In this document: piece by piece, positions 47,389 to 59,615 of the stretch
Numbering within the stretch: position 1 is the first letter of the stretch
How the letters are laid out: each line of letters starts with the position of its first letter
Origin: Cryptomeria japonica
Taxonomy: Eukaryota > Streptophyta > Pinopsida > Cupressales > Cupressaceae
Direction: 5' to 3'
Length of the DNA: 64,000 nt
Assembly (NCBI RefSeq): GCF_030272615.1
Contig: NC_081411.1
Coordinates: 826,698,897-826,762,896, forward strand
The notes under the pieces: model-generated
What the model saw: the letters and a program-made list of their open reading frames with translations, nothing else
Told to the model about the DNA's origin: nothing
The model's database searches: none
Translations under genes and position numbers: made by a program

Positions 47389-48435
47389 TCATTTTCCTTT
47401 GATCATACATGCTTTGGCATCTCCAAATCTAACTAGTCCACCATCAGTTTCTTGCAATGACGGAAACTTCCCTTTATCTCTAGTCATATGATGTGAACAA
47501 CCACTATCAATTACCCATTCATCCTTATCCTCAATTTTAGCAGCAAGTGCCTTCTCCTTAGGTACATTCTCTTCCAGTACAGGATCATCTTCCTTGGTAG
47601 CCAAGAATACCCATTCTTTCCCATCACTGGATCCACTAGCAAAGTCATCTGTCGGTTCATCATCTGAATCAGTAATGCCTTCCTCATCCACCAAGTAGCA
47701 TATTTTGTCTCTATTTTTCTTGAATTTATACTTGTTTTGATAGCTAGGGTTAGGTTTAAATATTCTCTTAACTCTTTCTTCAAATCTTGAATTCCTTTCA
47801 GGACATCTAGATGCAAAATGACCAATCTTATTACATGAAAAACATTTAAAAGGTGCTTTTCCTTCATACTTACTTCCTACCGGTCCTTTCGGTACTCTTC
47901 TAGAACATAGTGCTTCAAGTTTCTCAAACTCATCATCTTCTCTCTTCATATCTTCTAATTCTTTTGCATGTAAATCTCTCCAATCTTTCTTACTGGTTGT
48001 AGATGTAGATGCATGAAAAGAAGGTTCAGTCTTCACAGCTCCATAAGGTCCAAATTCCTCAAGCTCAAAAGCATATAGTTTCCCAACCAAAGTATCTTTG
48101 TTGATAGATGTATTAGCCATTGTTCTCAATTCATTAATAGTAGTAGCCTTCATTTTGTAAGCTGGTGGTAGGGCTCTCAGGACTTTAGAAACAATCTCAT
48201 CTTCGCTCAGAGTTCCACCACAACATTGAATTCCCATAACAATCTCATTTACCCTTTCCATGAATGCAGTGATCCTTTCATCTTCTTCCATCTTCAGGTT
48301 TACATACCTTACTTGATAACCATCAAGTTTAGCAATCTTCACTGTAGGGTCACCTTCATTAAGAGTCTGCAATATATCACATATAGTTTGGGTAAGTGCA
48401 CCAAGTTGGTGAACAGAAAAGTGGCCACGTGCCAA
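47389..48435 (-). CDS. gag: Gag-protease ORF of copia G (348 codons open, N-terminus cut)
   Basis: The longest intact retroelement frame of the window. The Gag part has QTICDILQTLNEGDPTVKI, MEEDERITAFMERVNEIV, EDEIVSKVLRALPPAYKMK and DTLVGKLYAFELEEFG. It is followed by one CCHC knuckle CFSCNKIGHFASRC, an acidic segment (ITDSDDEPTDDF) and the protease region DEWVIDSGCSHHMTRDKGKF with catalytic D-S-G intact. The stop is at 47389, within the protease region. The start is not real: homology simply ends near 48435, about 60-100 residues short of a normal Gag N-terminus, where the palindrome-bearing element at 48.44 kb begins. It is therefore an interrupted gene with an intact remainder. Confidence 0.85.
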   Translation of the reverse strand: MARGHFSVHQLGALTQTICDILQTLNEGDPTVKIAKLDGYQVRYVNLKMEEDERITAFMERVNEIVMGIQCCGGTLSEDEIVSKVLRALPPAYKMKATTINELRTMANTSINKDTLVGKLYAFELEEFGPYGAVKTEPSFHASTSTTSKKDWRDLHAKELEDMKREDDEFEKLEALCSRRVPKGPVGSKYEGKAPFKCFSCNKIGHFASRCPERNSRFEERVKRIFKPNPSYQNKYKFKKNRDKICYLVDEEGITDSDDEPTDDFASGSSDGKEWVFLATKEDDPVLEENVPKEKALAAKIEDKDEWVIDSGCSHHMTRDKGKFPSLQETDGGLVRFGDAKACMIKGK

Positions 48436-48452
48436 AAGAAATCAAAATTTTT

Positions 48453-48732
48453 CATAACCCGTGTGGGTTCTAAAATTTCAAAAATGTGCTAGGCTTGGTA
48501 ACACCAATCCTAGAGAAAAAACAATATAAAAAACCAAAAGTTCCTCAAAACCCGTACAGGTTTTGAGGAACATTTTTTTAAAATAAAAAAATTTAAAGTT
48601 TTTGAAAACCTGTACGGGTTTTGAGAAACATATTTATTTTGTGTAGGCCATGGGTTTTGGCCATTTTAAATGCCAAAACCCATGGAACAACAGCAAGGAG
48701 AAGCCAAAAAAGCATCAAACCCGCATGGGTTT
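48453..48732. repeat. Left cluster of GTAC-type palindromes (subterminal repeats?)
   Basis: Five inverted repeats lie in 280 bp. CATAACCCGTGTGGGTT is at 48453. TTCCTCAAAACC/GGTTTTGAGGAA is at 48541-48570, with 12-bp perfect arms around CGTACA. AAAACC-TGTACG-GGTTTT is at 48605-48622. A 14-bp-arm hairpin CCATGGGTTTTGGC/GCCAAAACCCATGG is at 48648-48685. AAACCCGCATGGGTTT is at 48717. The cluster lies upstream of the ATG of the 11-exon gene. The same word family recurs at 59.62 and 63.30 kb. Confidence 0.8.
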
Positions 48733-48776
48733 GCAGCTATTTTTTATTTTCCCAACATCGAGAGCAATTTTCAACA

Positions 48777-51606
48777 ATGGCACCCCGTCGAACAGGTAAG
48801 ATTTGATTTGTTTGACTATTTTTCTTTTCATTTTAATTAAATTAGGGTTTTTTAATTGATTTAAGTTTTGTTTTTATTAATTTGATGTCAGATTCTTCAA
48901 GCAATCCCCAAAAATGAAATAGACAACAAAGACCTCCTCCTGCACAAGCAACACAAGAGAAACCCTGTTAACATTACATAAGAGCAACAAGAAAACCCTC
49001 AAAATCCTGAAAAATGTTGCCCCTCAACAACCACCACCACCTTGAAACCCTCCACATCCTCCATTAAATCATGTAGATGCCACACAAGAGGATCTCATCA
49101 ATCGCCTTACACAAAATACTATCCAAATTTCTATATTGGCGAATAGGTTGAGGACCTCTAGGCTTGAGCACCACTCAACCCTTGCGAGAACACTAGAAAC
49201 AATGGCTAATAGTGCAAATGAGGTATCTAGGGAGGTTACAAAATAGGGTTCATGAAGGGATAGATGTCAAACATTTTATGTGGATGGGTTGTCATATGAT
49301 CAAGTGAAGAAAAAGGGCATAGTTAAATCTGACATATGTGCTCTTTTCACCGATCATGTTACCAGTAACAACCTAGAACTAAATATGACTTGGTTTCCTA
49401 TACATTGGTGTGTTCATTCTAGATTGAAAGAAGCTTTTTGGGATAGGTGGTATATCATCTTTGACGAACCACCTTGTAATAATTGGGAGGTGCCTCTATA
49501 TTTTTTGAGAAAGTTGTATTGTGAGTTTATCCTCGACGAGAAGCCGAATTACTTTGACATCTGATAATTTTAGGGTAGAGAGAGAGGCTCTACGTAGGAT
49601 AGATCTGGGGCCCATAGGGTGGTAGATCCACAACATAGGAGGCATATAACTCCTAAGCCCATGGTTCATGTCACTGTCCCTATATCCTTGAAGGAGTCTA
49701 TGGAATTACACTCTTCAGGCAGCTGCATCATTGACTGATGTCATTGTTCAACATGGCACACAGCTGGTCAAAGAAGAGGATGTACCAGCACCTACAACAC
49801 CTCCTTCATCAATGACACCTCCTTTATCAACAACACCTCCTTCCTTAGCGGCACCTCCTTCATCAGCAGCACCTCATGCATCATTTGGCACAAGCTAGCC
49901 CATTCAGCATATGTGCCCCACCTGCCAGGGTGAATGTTTTGGTGTAGACACTGATGCGGATGAGGATGGTGGGACATCTCATTCGTGTACAAGTTGCAGG
50001 AGTAGATGCCATGCTTCCACTATAGAGGATGTGGCCCTCACCGACGAGCTGCTCAATATGTTGCACCCTCTCTATCAGACACAGGTGCATTTAATTTTGT
50101 TTATGACATGTTATCAATTAAGTGACTAAATCTTATAAAAAGAAATAAATTTTTATTTTAAGAACAATTTAAAGTGACATATAAATAAAATGCATTGTAG
50201 GGTGTAACAGGTGGTGGGAGTACACCACATACTTTTCAGTGGACTCCATGGTCACGAGTAGTTTCGCCACCAGAGGTAAAGATTTGTAAATTTGTTAAAA
50301 ATATAATAATACATTGGATTCAAAATATATTTTGTTAATTATTTGTATCATTACTTGATATTTTGTAGGGCATATTAGTGGCTGAGATGTCCCAACTTGA
50401 TGATATCAAGCTTTCAGCCATTGACTTTGGCCAAGATAGTTATGCAATACCATTTAGATTTATATATTTTTAACTTAAGTGATATATTAAATACATGCTC
50501 TTTTCCCTTATGTTAATTTTTTTCCATTAATTTACCCCACCTGCATCGAGGACATCTCGTGTGAGAAAGCCATCCTCTAGCACTCCGAGGCAGAAAAAGA
50601 TATGCTCTCGGACACCCAAATGACAGAAGGTAATTCACTACAATTTAAATTCAATTGTTGAACTGTATTATGATTAAACATGTATATGTGGGTATTGATA
50701 AATGCACTTAGTTTATTTGTTCTATATACAGAAACATATGGGGTTTACAGAATTAATGAATGCACCTGATATCGATGAGGTTCAATAGAGGGAAGAGGTG
50801 ATATCTTCATATTCACTTTAGATTGCATTCCTGCTTGTTTAAAATAACTAAATCCTTTTATGTCTATATCATATGTTATCATTTTTCATATAGGAAATGG
50901 TAATAGTTGCAATAGATTCAACTAGGCCTCCTAAGGTTACAGGAGAACTATACGAGGCTTCGGTGTGGATTTTTTCTACATATGTTAAAAATATTTGTTT
51001 TATCTAGTTTGTCAACAACTTTGGGTTATTAACTTGTATGATTGTCTTTAAACTATTCTACCATTCCATTTTAGTACAAGTACTACATCTATATTATGGG
51101 ATCCAACACGACCAAGGCAAAAGGTATGTATGTCTTAGATCAATTCCTTTTCACTAAGTGCACAATGGAGTTGAGACCATATAGTTAACTCCTTTTGGAT
51201 CACTTACCATGGATATAGGAAATGGTCATAACTAATTCATCTGTGACTTTGCCTCCTATGACCACAACACATCCATCTGAGGCTCCGGTATGCTTTAGTT
51301 TTTAGTCTATTCATTTTTAGTTATTATGTGTTATTTCACATATATATCATTAACATGTATTAATGTTGTTTTACTAGTTACAGCCTCCTTTAGGACATCC
51401 CACAGATCCTCAGCCTCACCGAATTGTAGAAGAAAGAGATGAGGTAATCAACATTTCAACTTCAAATAATTTAGAGTTCAATATTTAGTTATTTTGATGT
51501 TATATTGAGAAAGTATATCTGATTTGACATTTGAATTGTCCTTGTGCAGCCACTTGCAGAGCCACAGACTACTTCGAAGAGGCTTGATTTTGATGATCCT
51601 CCATAG
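48777..51606 (+). pseudogene. 11-exon gene of unknown function in the candidate DNA transposon
   Basis: A chain of GT-AG exons can be read: 48777-48795 (MAPRRT), 48892-50084, 50201-50275, 50369-about 50460 (donor lost), about 50530-50640, 50732-50797, 50894-50962, 51075-51123, 51219-51287, 51384-51443 and 51550-51606 (ending SKRLDFDDPP, stop). Exon 2 holds a Pro/Gln-rich start, a conserved-looking block YVDGLSYDQVKKKGIVKSDI and FPIHWCVHSRLKEAFWDRWY, a Pro/Ser/Thr repeat (PPSSMTPPLSTTPPS) and a Cys cluster CPTCQGEC...CTSCRSRC that could bind zinc. Exon 5 is basic (RKPSSSTPRQKK), NLS-like. Exons 7 and 9 are duplicates, each 69 bp. Exon 2 has a frameshift and several stops. No family is recognised; position suggests an accessory or DNA-binding transposon protein. 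Confidence 0.6.
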
Positions 51607-52259
51607 TCATAGATACCTATAAAGACATATAGTTATAGTTGTGGTCATTGAAGGACCAATTTTTTATATATTCGACATTTGTATATGTATATATCAACTT
51701 TGATAGACATGGCACATGCCACATTTTTGTAACTATTATTGATTTGGCATCTATGCCATTTTTTGATATATGTACATGATTATTGTTCATTTTGATATAT
51801 ATTAAACTTGATATTCGATCCAATTTGTTCATTGATATATATGAAACATGATATTCCTGAAACTTAGTTATTTGCTATTGAAATGTGATCAAATTTGTTC
51901 ATTATGTATATGTCTTGAAATGTGATCCAATTTGTTCATTACTTGTAACTCATATGGCGTATACTTTTAAACTATCTATTTCTCATATTGTATATACCCA
52001 AGTACTAATACCAATAATGTTGATATTGTGTATTTTGATTGAGTCAATTTTCTTTGAGTCCTTCATGCATGAAGAGATTGGCGTGAAGTTATTATTTCAT
52101 AAACTCATGCTTATGGAGTGATATTTATCATTTCAAGAACCAATTAAGACAAGATTTGAGCACACAAAGCAGATTTTAAATTTATGTAAGGATGAGTCAG
52201 CTTAGGTAAGGTTTTCATTTAAAATGTATTCCATAACAAGTCGGCCTTAGGGTAAGAGA
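51607..52259. other. 3' flank of the 11-exon gene, no gene
   Basis: AT-rich. GATCCAATTTGTTCATT or a close variant occurs three times (about 51818, 51887 and 51924), a small dispersed repeat. Confidence 0.45.
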
Positions 52260-55200
52260 GACACCTATTCATCTAAATCACCTATAGAAGAAGAGTTGAA
52301 GAACTTATGGATGATCCATGTCATCCAATGGGGTCATGTTGTCACTACCTAAAAAATCCTATCTCATTTTTGGGCAACTCGATTTTGTTTTCTTGTGGTT
52401 AGATTTTTTCTGTCGCATCAAAAACCTTCAAAAACTGTTAGTGAGAGGTGGCAAAATAGTGCATCTTTTGTTCTTCTTGTTGTGGGAATGAACCATCAAT
52501 GCGAGTGCATCTAGGTGGCCAATTTTTTGCTAGGTGTTCCCTTGTCTCACTCCCCAAGGCGTCCAATCATTACGAGCCACCTTGTAGCGACATTTTCCCT
52601 TGAGCGTTCAAAGTGGAAAAATGGCCAAACTTTGACATCCTATAACTCAGAGACCATGGCACTTATGGATGATCTGTTTGAACCTATGGGGTCATGTTGT
52701 CACTACCTAAAAAATCCTCTCTCAGTTTTGGGCAACTCGAGTTAGTTTTCTTGTGGTGAAATGTTTTTTGTCGCATCAAAAACTGTCAAAAATCGTCAAT
52801 GGGAGGTGGCAAAATAGTGCATCTTTTGTTCTACTTGACATGGGAATGAACCATCAATGTGAGTGTGTTTGGGTGGCTAGGTTTATGCTAGGTGTTCCCT
52901 TGTATCACTCCCCAAGGTGTCCAATCATTATGAGCCACCTCGTAGTGACGTTTTCCTTTGAGCACTCAAAGTGGAAAAAATAATCAAACTTTGACGTAGC
53001 GTAACTCAGAGACCATGGCACTTATGGATGATCTATTTGAACCTATGGGGTCATTTTGTTTCTTCCTAGAAAATCATATCTTAGTTTTGGGCAACTCGAT
53101 TCCATTTTCTTGTGGTGAGATTTTTTCTATTGCATCAAAAACCGTAAAAAACTGTCAGTGAGAGGTGGCAAAATAGTGTATCTTTTGTTCTGCATGTCGT
53201 GGGAGTGAACCATCAGTGTGAGTGCATCTAAGTGGCCAGGTTTACACTATGTGTGCCCTTGTCTCACTCCCCAAGATGTCTAATCATTATGAGCCACCTC
53301 GTAGCGACATTTTCCCTTGAGTTCTCAAAGTGGAAAAAATGGTCAAACTTTGACGTCCTGTAACTCGGAGACTGTGGCACTTATGGATGATCCATTTGAA
53401 CCTATGGGTTTGTGTTGTTTCTACCTAAAAAATCCTATCTCAGTTTTGGGCAACTCGATTCTATCTTCTTGTGGTGATATTTTTTCTGTCGCATCAAAAA
53501 CCATCAAAAATTGTCAATGAGAGGTGGCAAAATAGTGCATCTTTCGTTTTGCTTGTCGTGGGAAGGAACTGTCAGTGTGAGTGCATTTGGGTGGTCTAGT
53601 TTACATTAGGTGTGCCCTTGACTTACTCCCCAAGGTGTCTGATTGTTACGAGCTACCTCGTAGCGACATTTTCCCTTGAGCACTCAAAGTGGAAAAATGG
53701 CCAAACTTTGACGTCCCGTAACTCGGAGACCATGCACTTATGGATGATCTGTTTGAACCTATGGGGTCATGTTGTTGCTACCTCAAACATCCTCTCTTGG
53801 TTTTGGGAAAATTGATTCCATTTTATTGTGGTGAGATTTTTCCTGTCACATCAAAAACTATCAAAAACTGTCAGTGAGAGGTGGCAAAATAGTACATCTT
53901 TCATTTTGCTTGTCGTGGGAATGAACCATCAAGGTGAGCATGTCTAGGTGGTAGGTTTTATGCTAGGTGTTCACTTGTAGTTCTCCCCAAGGCGTCCGAT
54001 CATTACGAGCCACCTCGTAGCAACATTTTCCCTTAAGCGTTCAAAGTGGGAAAAACGGTCAAACTTTGACGTAGCATAACTCGAAGACCATGACACTTAT
54101 GGATAATTCATTTGAACCTATGGGGTCATTTTATTGCTGCCTAAAAAATCCTATCTCTATTTTGGGAAACTCAATTCCATTTTCTTGTGGTGACATTTTT
54201 TCAGTTGCATCAAAAACCATCAAAAACTGTTAGTGAGAGGTGGCAAAAAGTGCATCTTTCGTTCTTCTTGTCATGACAATGAATCATTACTACAAGCATG
54301 TTCAGGTGGCTATTTTTATGCTAGGTGTGCCCTTGTCTCACTCCCCAAGATGTCTGATTGTTACGAGCCACCTCGTAGCGACGTTTTCCCTTGAGCGCTC
54401 AAAGTAGAAAAAAGGCTCAAACTTTGACATAGCGCAACTTGGAGACCATGCCACTTATGGACAATCCATTTAAACCTATGGGGTCATGTTGTCACTAAAT
54501 AAAAAATCCTATCTCAATTTTGGGCAACTCAATTCCATTTTCTTGTGGTGAGATTTTTCCTATTGCATAAAAAACCGTCAAAAACTATCAGTGAGAGGTG
54601 GCAAAATAGTGCATCTTTCATTCTACTTGTTGTGGGAATAAACTATTAGTGTGAGTGCATCTAGGTGGCTAGGTTTATGCTAGGTGTTCCCTTGTCTTGC
54701 TCCCTAAGATGTTTGATCGTTACAAGCCACCTTGTAGTGACATTTTCCCTTGAGTGCTCAAAGTGGAAAAAATGGACAAACTTTGACATCTCGTAACTCA
54801 GAGACCATGGCACTTATGGATGATTTGTTTGAACCTATGGGGTTGTGTTGTTTCTACCTAAAAAGTCCTATCTCAATTTTGGACAACTCGATTCCATTTT
54901 CTTGTGGTGAGATATTTTCTGTCGCATCAAAAACCGTCAAAAACTGTCAGTGAGAGGTGGCAAAATAGTGCATCTTTCATTCTTCTTGTCATGGGAATGA
55001 ACCATTAGCACGAGCGCATCTAGGTGGCCATTTTTATGCTAGGTGTTCCCTTGTATCACTCTCCAAGACGTCTAATCATTACGAGCCACCTCATAGCGAC
55101 GTTTTCCCTTGAGCGCTCAAAGTGGAAAAAAGGTCAAACTTTGACCTAGCATAACTCAGAAACCGTTGCACTTATGAACGATCTATTTGAACATATGGGG

Positions 55201-55590
55201 TCATGTTGTCACTTCCTACAAAATCCTATCTCGATTTCGAGCAAATTGATTCTATTTTCTTGTGGTGAGATTTTTTCTGTCGCATCAAAAACCGTTAGTG
55301 AGAGGTGGCAAAATAGTGCATCTTTCATTCTTCTTGTCGTGGGAATGAACTATCAATGTGAGCGCATCCAGGTGGTTAGGTTTAAGCTAGGTGTGCCCTT
55401 GTCTCTCTTTGTAAGATGTTCAATCATTACAAGCCACCTCGTAGCAACATTTTCCCTTGAGTGCTCAAAGTGGAAAAAATGATCAAACTTTGACGTAGCG
55501 TAACTCGGATACCATGGCATTTATGGATGATCCATTTGAACCTATGGGGTCATGTTGTCGCTGCCTACAAAAATCCTATCTTAGATTCGG
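52260..55590. repeat. Tandem array, 358-bp unit, about ten copies
   Basis: The anchor ACCTATGGGGTCATG or a variant occurs at about 52323, 52682, 53041, 53400, 53757, 54116, 54474, 54833, 55191 and 55540, spaced 357-359 bp except the last (349). Each unit has the blocks GAGAGGTGGCAAAATAGTGC, ACGAGCCACCTCGTAGCGAC, TTTTCCCTTGAGCGCTCAAA and AACTTTGACGTAGCGTAACT. Two dyads are kept: ACGAG-CCAC-CTCGT and the palindrome TTGAGCGCTCAA. The unit length is not a multiple of three, so the similar 67-76-codon frames in several copies do not join. The array fills the space between two convergent genes. Confidence 0.92.
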
Positions 55591-55864
55591 ACTATTCCTA
55601 CTAGCCCTTCAAATCGGGTAATTCAATAATAACTCAAAACTTTCCCAAAACACTTGGAAAAAAATTTGCATATTCAGATAACCATTTGCAAGTTATTTAA
55701 CATATGTCAGAATTAGACTATTTATAATCAAATGGTACTCAGTTATTTATAATCAAATGGTACAAATTTGGGCTCTCAAAATTTGCAAATCAGCCCCATG
55801 GACACTTTCATATATAAAATTTGGCATCTTATATAAACGATCAAGCTCATTACTGTTTATATTT
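55591..55864. other. Spacer, no gene seen
   Basis: AT-rich. TTATTTATAATCAAATGGTAC (shown here without further context) occurs twice near 55718 and 55743. Confidence 0.4.
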
Positions 55865-56075
55865 ACAAAATTTTGCATCTAAATATGCAAATTACAACTC
55901 ATTGTTATTTTTTTATACAAAACTTAGCATCTAGATATGCACATTACAACTCATTGTTGTTTTTTTATACAAAATTTAGCATCTAGATATGCACATTACA
56001 ACTCATTGATGTTTTTATATACAAAATTTGGCATCTACATATGCACATTATAGCTCATGTGCATATTACAGGTCA
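55865..56075. repeat. Tandem array, 52-bp unit, four copies
   Basis: ACAAAATTTRGCATCTAGAT followed by ATGCACATTACAACTCATTG starts at 55865, 55917, 55969 and 56021. It lies just downstream of the transposase gene's stop. Confidence 0.85.
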
Positions 56076-56191
56076 TATGCATGTAGAGTACATCCAAAAA
56101 AGTGAAGTTATAATGTTTCGCAAAAGATATATACAAAGTTGTCAAAATTATTCTACCATATTGTAGAATTATTCTTGTAGATTGCCCAAAA

Positions 56192-59100
56192 TCAATCAAG
56201 TGAACCTTCTGGATCAGCTCTAACACTTAGTGTTTCAATTATTGCCTCGTGGTCTGATTCACAAACTTTCCACAAATCCTTGTTAAGAGGTCTACCATGA
56301 TATTTAATCAAATGAATATTTGTTGAAACAAGAAGGTTTGAGTAATGAAGAATATCTCTATGTGTCTCAAAGTCCTCAAACAACCAAGCATTAGAATTTT
56401 TGATAGGGTACCTGCATTTTATAGAAGGATAATGCCAAAATCAATACAATGACTACTAAATAAATGAGTTTAAGAGGTCTCAATACAACTTGACGCAACA
56501 ACGGTACCTTCTAAGCCATGTCACTGTCACAACAACGGATCCTATTGGGTACTCAATAGCCTCTCCATCAACCACTATAGAAGTCAATTTCTTTTTGGCC
56601 TCAATACAATGACACAAAAAGTAATATGTTCCTTCTTCATTGTTCTCATCTGCAATAATTGCATATACATGACCTACATTTAATAGAAGGATATAAGTTA
56701 ATACCAAAATCAACATAAGTTAATACTAATAAATTAAGCTTAAAATTGTAGCAAATTGCAACCCTTTACCTGGTTCAACTATGTCTAATACATGGTCAAA
56801 ATCCACTGATGCTTCAATCTAGTTCATTTGTAGTGCTCTAGGAAGTTGATATGTATCTAGGGTTTGCAAAGGTCTACAAGACCATTGGTCAACCCACTCT
56901 TTTGATTCACATTCATCCCACAAAAGATGCATACATGAAGAGCAAAAGCATGCAATATGTCTAGTATAAATAACTAGTGATGTTGCATTTGAACTTCTAA
57001 ATGAATGCATGTCACTTGATCCAGTAAGTGTACAAAAATCTAGATATTTTTCAATGTTAGATTCACTTATTAACAAAAAATATCTAGAAACCATAGACTT
57101 ACCTGCATTACCTGGTCCCATCGTAGAGCTACACCATTGCACAATTGTTTTTGCATCTATTAACATTGCACCACCTTTGTACTTCAATTCCTTTATGGTA
57201 AGAGCTCTTTTCACACATGCTCCTGCACCATCATGCTCTCCCTTTCCATGCCCTACCTCAATGAAATTCCAAAAATGTTGCACACCACTTGTCACATGCA
57301 TCCTAGTCAACCAGTAGAACATCCTTGCATTCTTGAATTGTGTGGTGCAATTGTCTGGCCATATTAAGTGTTGGTTGTATCTTATATCTCTTTCTCTTAA
57401 ACTATCATAGAAGACTGTAAATAATCCTTGCACAAACTCTAAGGAATGACTATGATCATCGCTGATATAGAAGTGATATTATCTTATAACCTTTTTGTCC
57501 TCCTCGGTGCTATCATGTGCATGCATGAATGCTATGTGTACAAAAATTGTAACTTGTGTAGAGTGGTAATACATAGATTGTACTTCATTTTGCGGCTTTC
57601 ATGTATAATTCTCAGCAAAATCAATGACAAAGACAATAGTGCTGAGGGGGAAAGTGTCCTTACACAATTTAAATTGCTCATCTAACCACCTAGCTCTATG
57701 TGTGTGACCTATGTACTGATATACTAGTTTCTCTTGAAACATCTTCATAAAATCAGCTATGCATATATCCCTTTTCACTAACTCACACCTCTTTAATTAT
57801 TTTCCATTTTTAACACCATATGTGACTGACTTATATTTTCCAATAGAAACTAGTTCCTTACCAATTTCATGTGTGCTATCTAGATGTAGCCATCTATGCA
57901 ATTGTTGCAAACCACCACATGTAGGACAAAAACCTCTCAAACACTTCATCTTATAATAAATGAACCCGTCATCTCATCTACATAGTACACTTGAAATAAA
58001 TTCTCTCAGTGAATTAGGAGGTTCTTGTAGACCACATTCTTGTAAAACATCGTTAGTGTGCAAAGTACAACAGATATAGCGATAAATATCATAATGCATG
58101 GAAAATTCAACATGGACCCTACAAAAACATGTAGTACGTGCATGATTAATCTTAACATAAAATGGTTTTGTCATCTCAAAAAATATTTGAATAATTTTAA
58201 TCTGAGGAAAGCTTTGAAGAAACCTTTCATAAAATTGTGTTTGAGTTGTATCTAAATAGTGTTTTGGATGTGGCTCATGATTACTAATTCCAATTTGCCT
58301 TCTAACAACATCTCTTTAGTTGGGTGAAACCCTTGTGTTGTCATTGCAATATCTCTCAATTAACATTCTTAGTGCATCAATAACAACCTTGTCCTTGTGT
58401 GGGAGTCTACTCGAGAATGCCCAAAGAGAATTATTGTTAGGATCCTCAAATTTCTCTTGCCTCTCTAAGGCATAGTGTAATGTGGGTCTACTTATCCTTA
58501 ATGAATTGCTTGTTTTTCTTATTAAATGAGATTTTTTTATTTCCTCTCCCATTATGGTTGATGTGAGGACACAATGAGTAACATTAGCATCTTTAGTGCA
58601 TGATTTTGAACCAATGGCTTGGTATGCATAAAAAATATTTCTCACAATGGTTCTTTCACTATTATTTTTGGATGTTCTTAACTCCAAAATTTTCATTGTC
58701 TCTCTAAATTTCAGATTTTTAATCATTTCAACAACTAATTGGCATCTTACACTTTGATTTAAGTTTTCAAAATAGTTATTCCAAATTCTTCTAACCATTC
58801 TTCTACAAGTTCTTTAATAAATTTTATCATGCATTGGCTTCACAATATTTTCATCAATATCTATTAGGAACTTTGGTTTTCTACGAATTATTCTAAGAGG
58901 TGTTAAGATTGGTGCATGCTCTTTATTTTTATTAGGTGCATTATGTGCATTGATCACATAAAATTAAAATGGTATATCTTCTTCAATTTCATTAACATGT
59001 GCATTCACTGAATCATTTTCTAATGGTGTATGTTCATTGCATTCATTAGGTACATTCAGCATATGTATTTGAATTGGTGTATGTTGATCATTTTGATTTG

Positions 59101-59254
59101 GTGCATTAATCATATCAATTTCAATTGTTGAATGTTCATCACTTTCATTAGGTGCATTAGATTATGTACCTTCACATAATCTCTTCATATACCCCCTTTG
59201 TCTTTCCTTTGTTGCCTCTCTTTGTTCATTTGTTCCTCTCTTATTCTTTGTCAT
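56192..59254 (-). pseudogene. DDE-transposase-like gene, three exons, about nine in-frame stops
   Basis: Exon 1 is 59254-56770, exon 2 56673-56508 and exon 3 56411-56192, with two 96-bp GT-AG introns. The spliced length is 2871 nt, exactly 957 codons. Residues 1-130 are hydrophilic with Asn/His/Pro repeats (NAPNESDEHST). A basic helical region follows (RMVRRIWNNYFENLNQ), then an HTH-like ISRPTLHYAL at about 255 and a Cys-rich block (CLRGFCPTCGG) at about 440. The catalytic-looking core is FVIDFAENYT at about 545, YISDDHSHS at about 600, WPDNCTTQFK at about 633 and GHGKGEHDGAG followed by KRAL at about 670. The C-terminus has CFCSSCMHLLW. A D-F-x-E-N-Y / D-x-C-x-x-Q-F-K / G-H-G-K-G-x-x-D-G order occurs in eukaryotic transposase-like proteins that I know mainly from animals. 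Stops are all in frame, with no frameshift. Superfamily unassigned. Confidence 0.65.
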
Positions 59255-59615
59255 TGTCCTACACATAACATTATGATGACAATCCACATTCAAATAGCAA
59301 AAAAACAACAAATGACCATCATTTTGTTATAATCTAAAGTAACAATAATAAAATAACTTCAAAAAAAGCCAAAATACAAGACAAATAAATCATAATCAAA
59401 GAAAAAAAAAAACAAATGATCATGATTTTGTTATCATCTAAAGTAACAATTATAAAATAACTTCAAAATCAATCATTCCAAAGCAAAAGTGACAAAAGAA
59501 TATGAAAACTTGACTGTTACTATCCAATAAAATCATGTGCAAAAGTAGTGGGGCCTTCAAACAACTTGCAATGCTAGTTTTTAGGCCGTTGGGACTAAAA
59601 TATATAAATATTTTC
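59255..59615. other. 5' flank of the transposase-like gene
   Basis: AT-rich. An approximate 60-bp duplication (AAACAAATGAYCATSATTTTG) occurs at about 59306 and 59410. This is the likely promoter region; no clear TATA box is singled out. Confidence 0.4.

Noticed and set aside
52515-55482. Family of similar 67-102-codon peptides with the text FEPMG-CC
   Set aside because: They recur because the 358-bp repeat recurs. The unit is not a multiple of three, each copy has stops, and no start context is shared.
56192-59254. Reassigned stop codons (TAA/TAG read as Gln) to explain the in-frame stops
   Set aside because: Plant nuclear genes use the standard code. All three stop types occur, and other frames in the window end at normal stops. 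Mutation is simpler.
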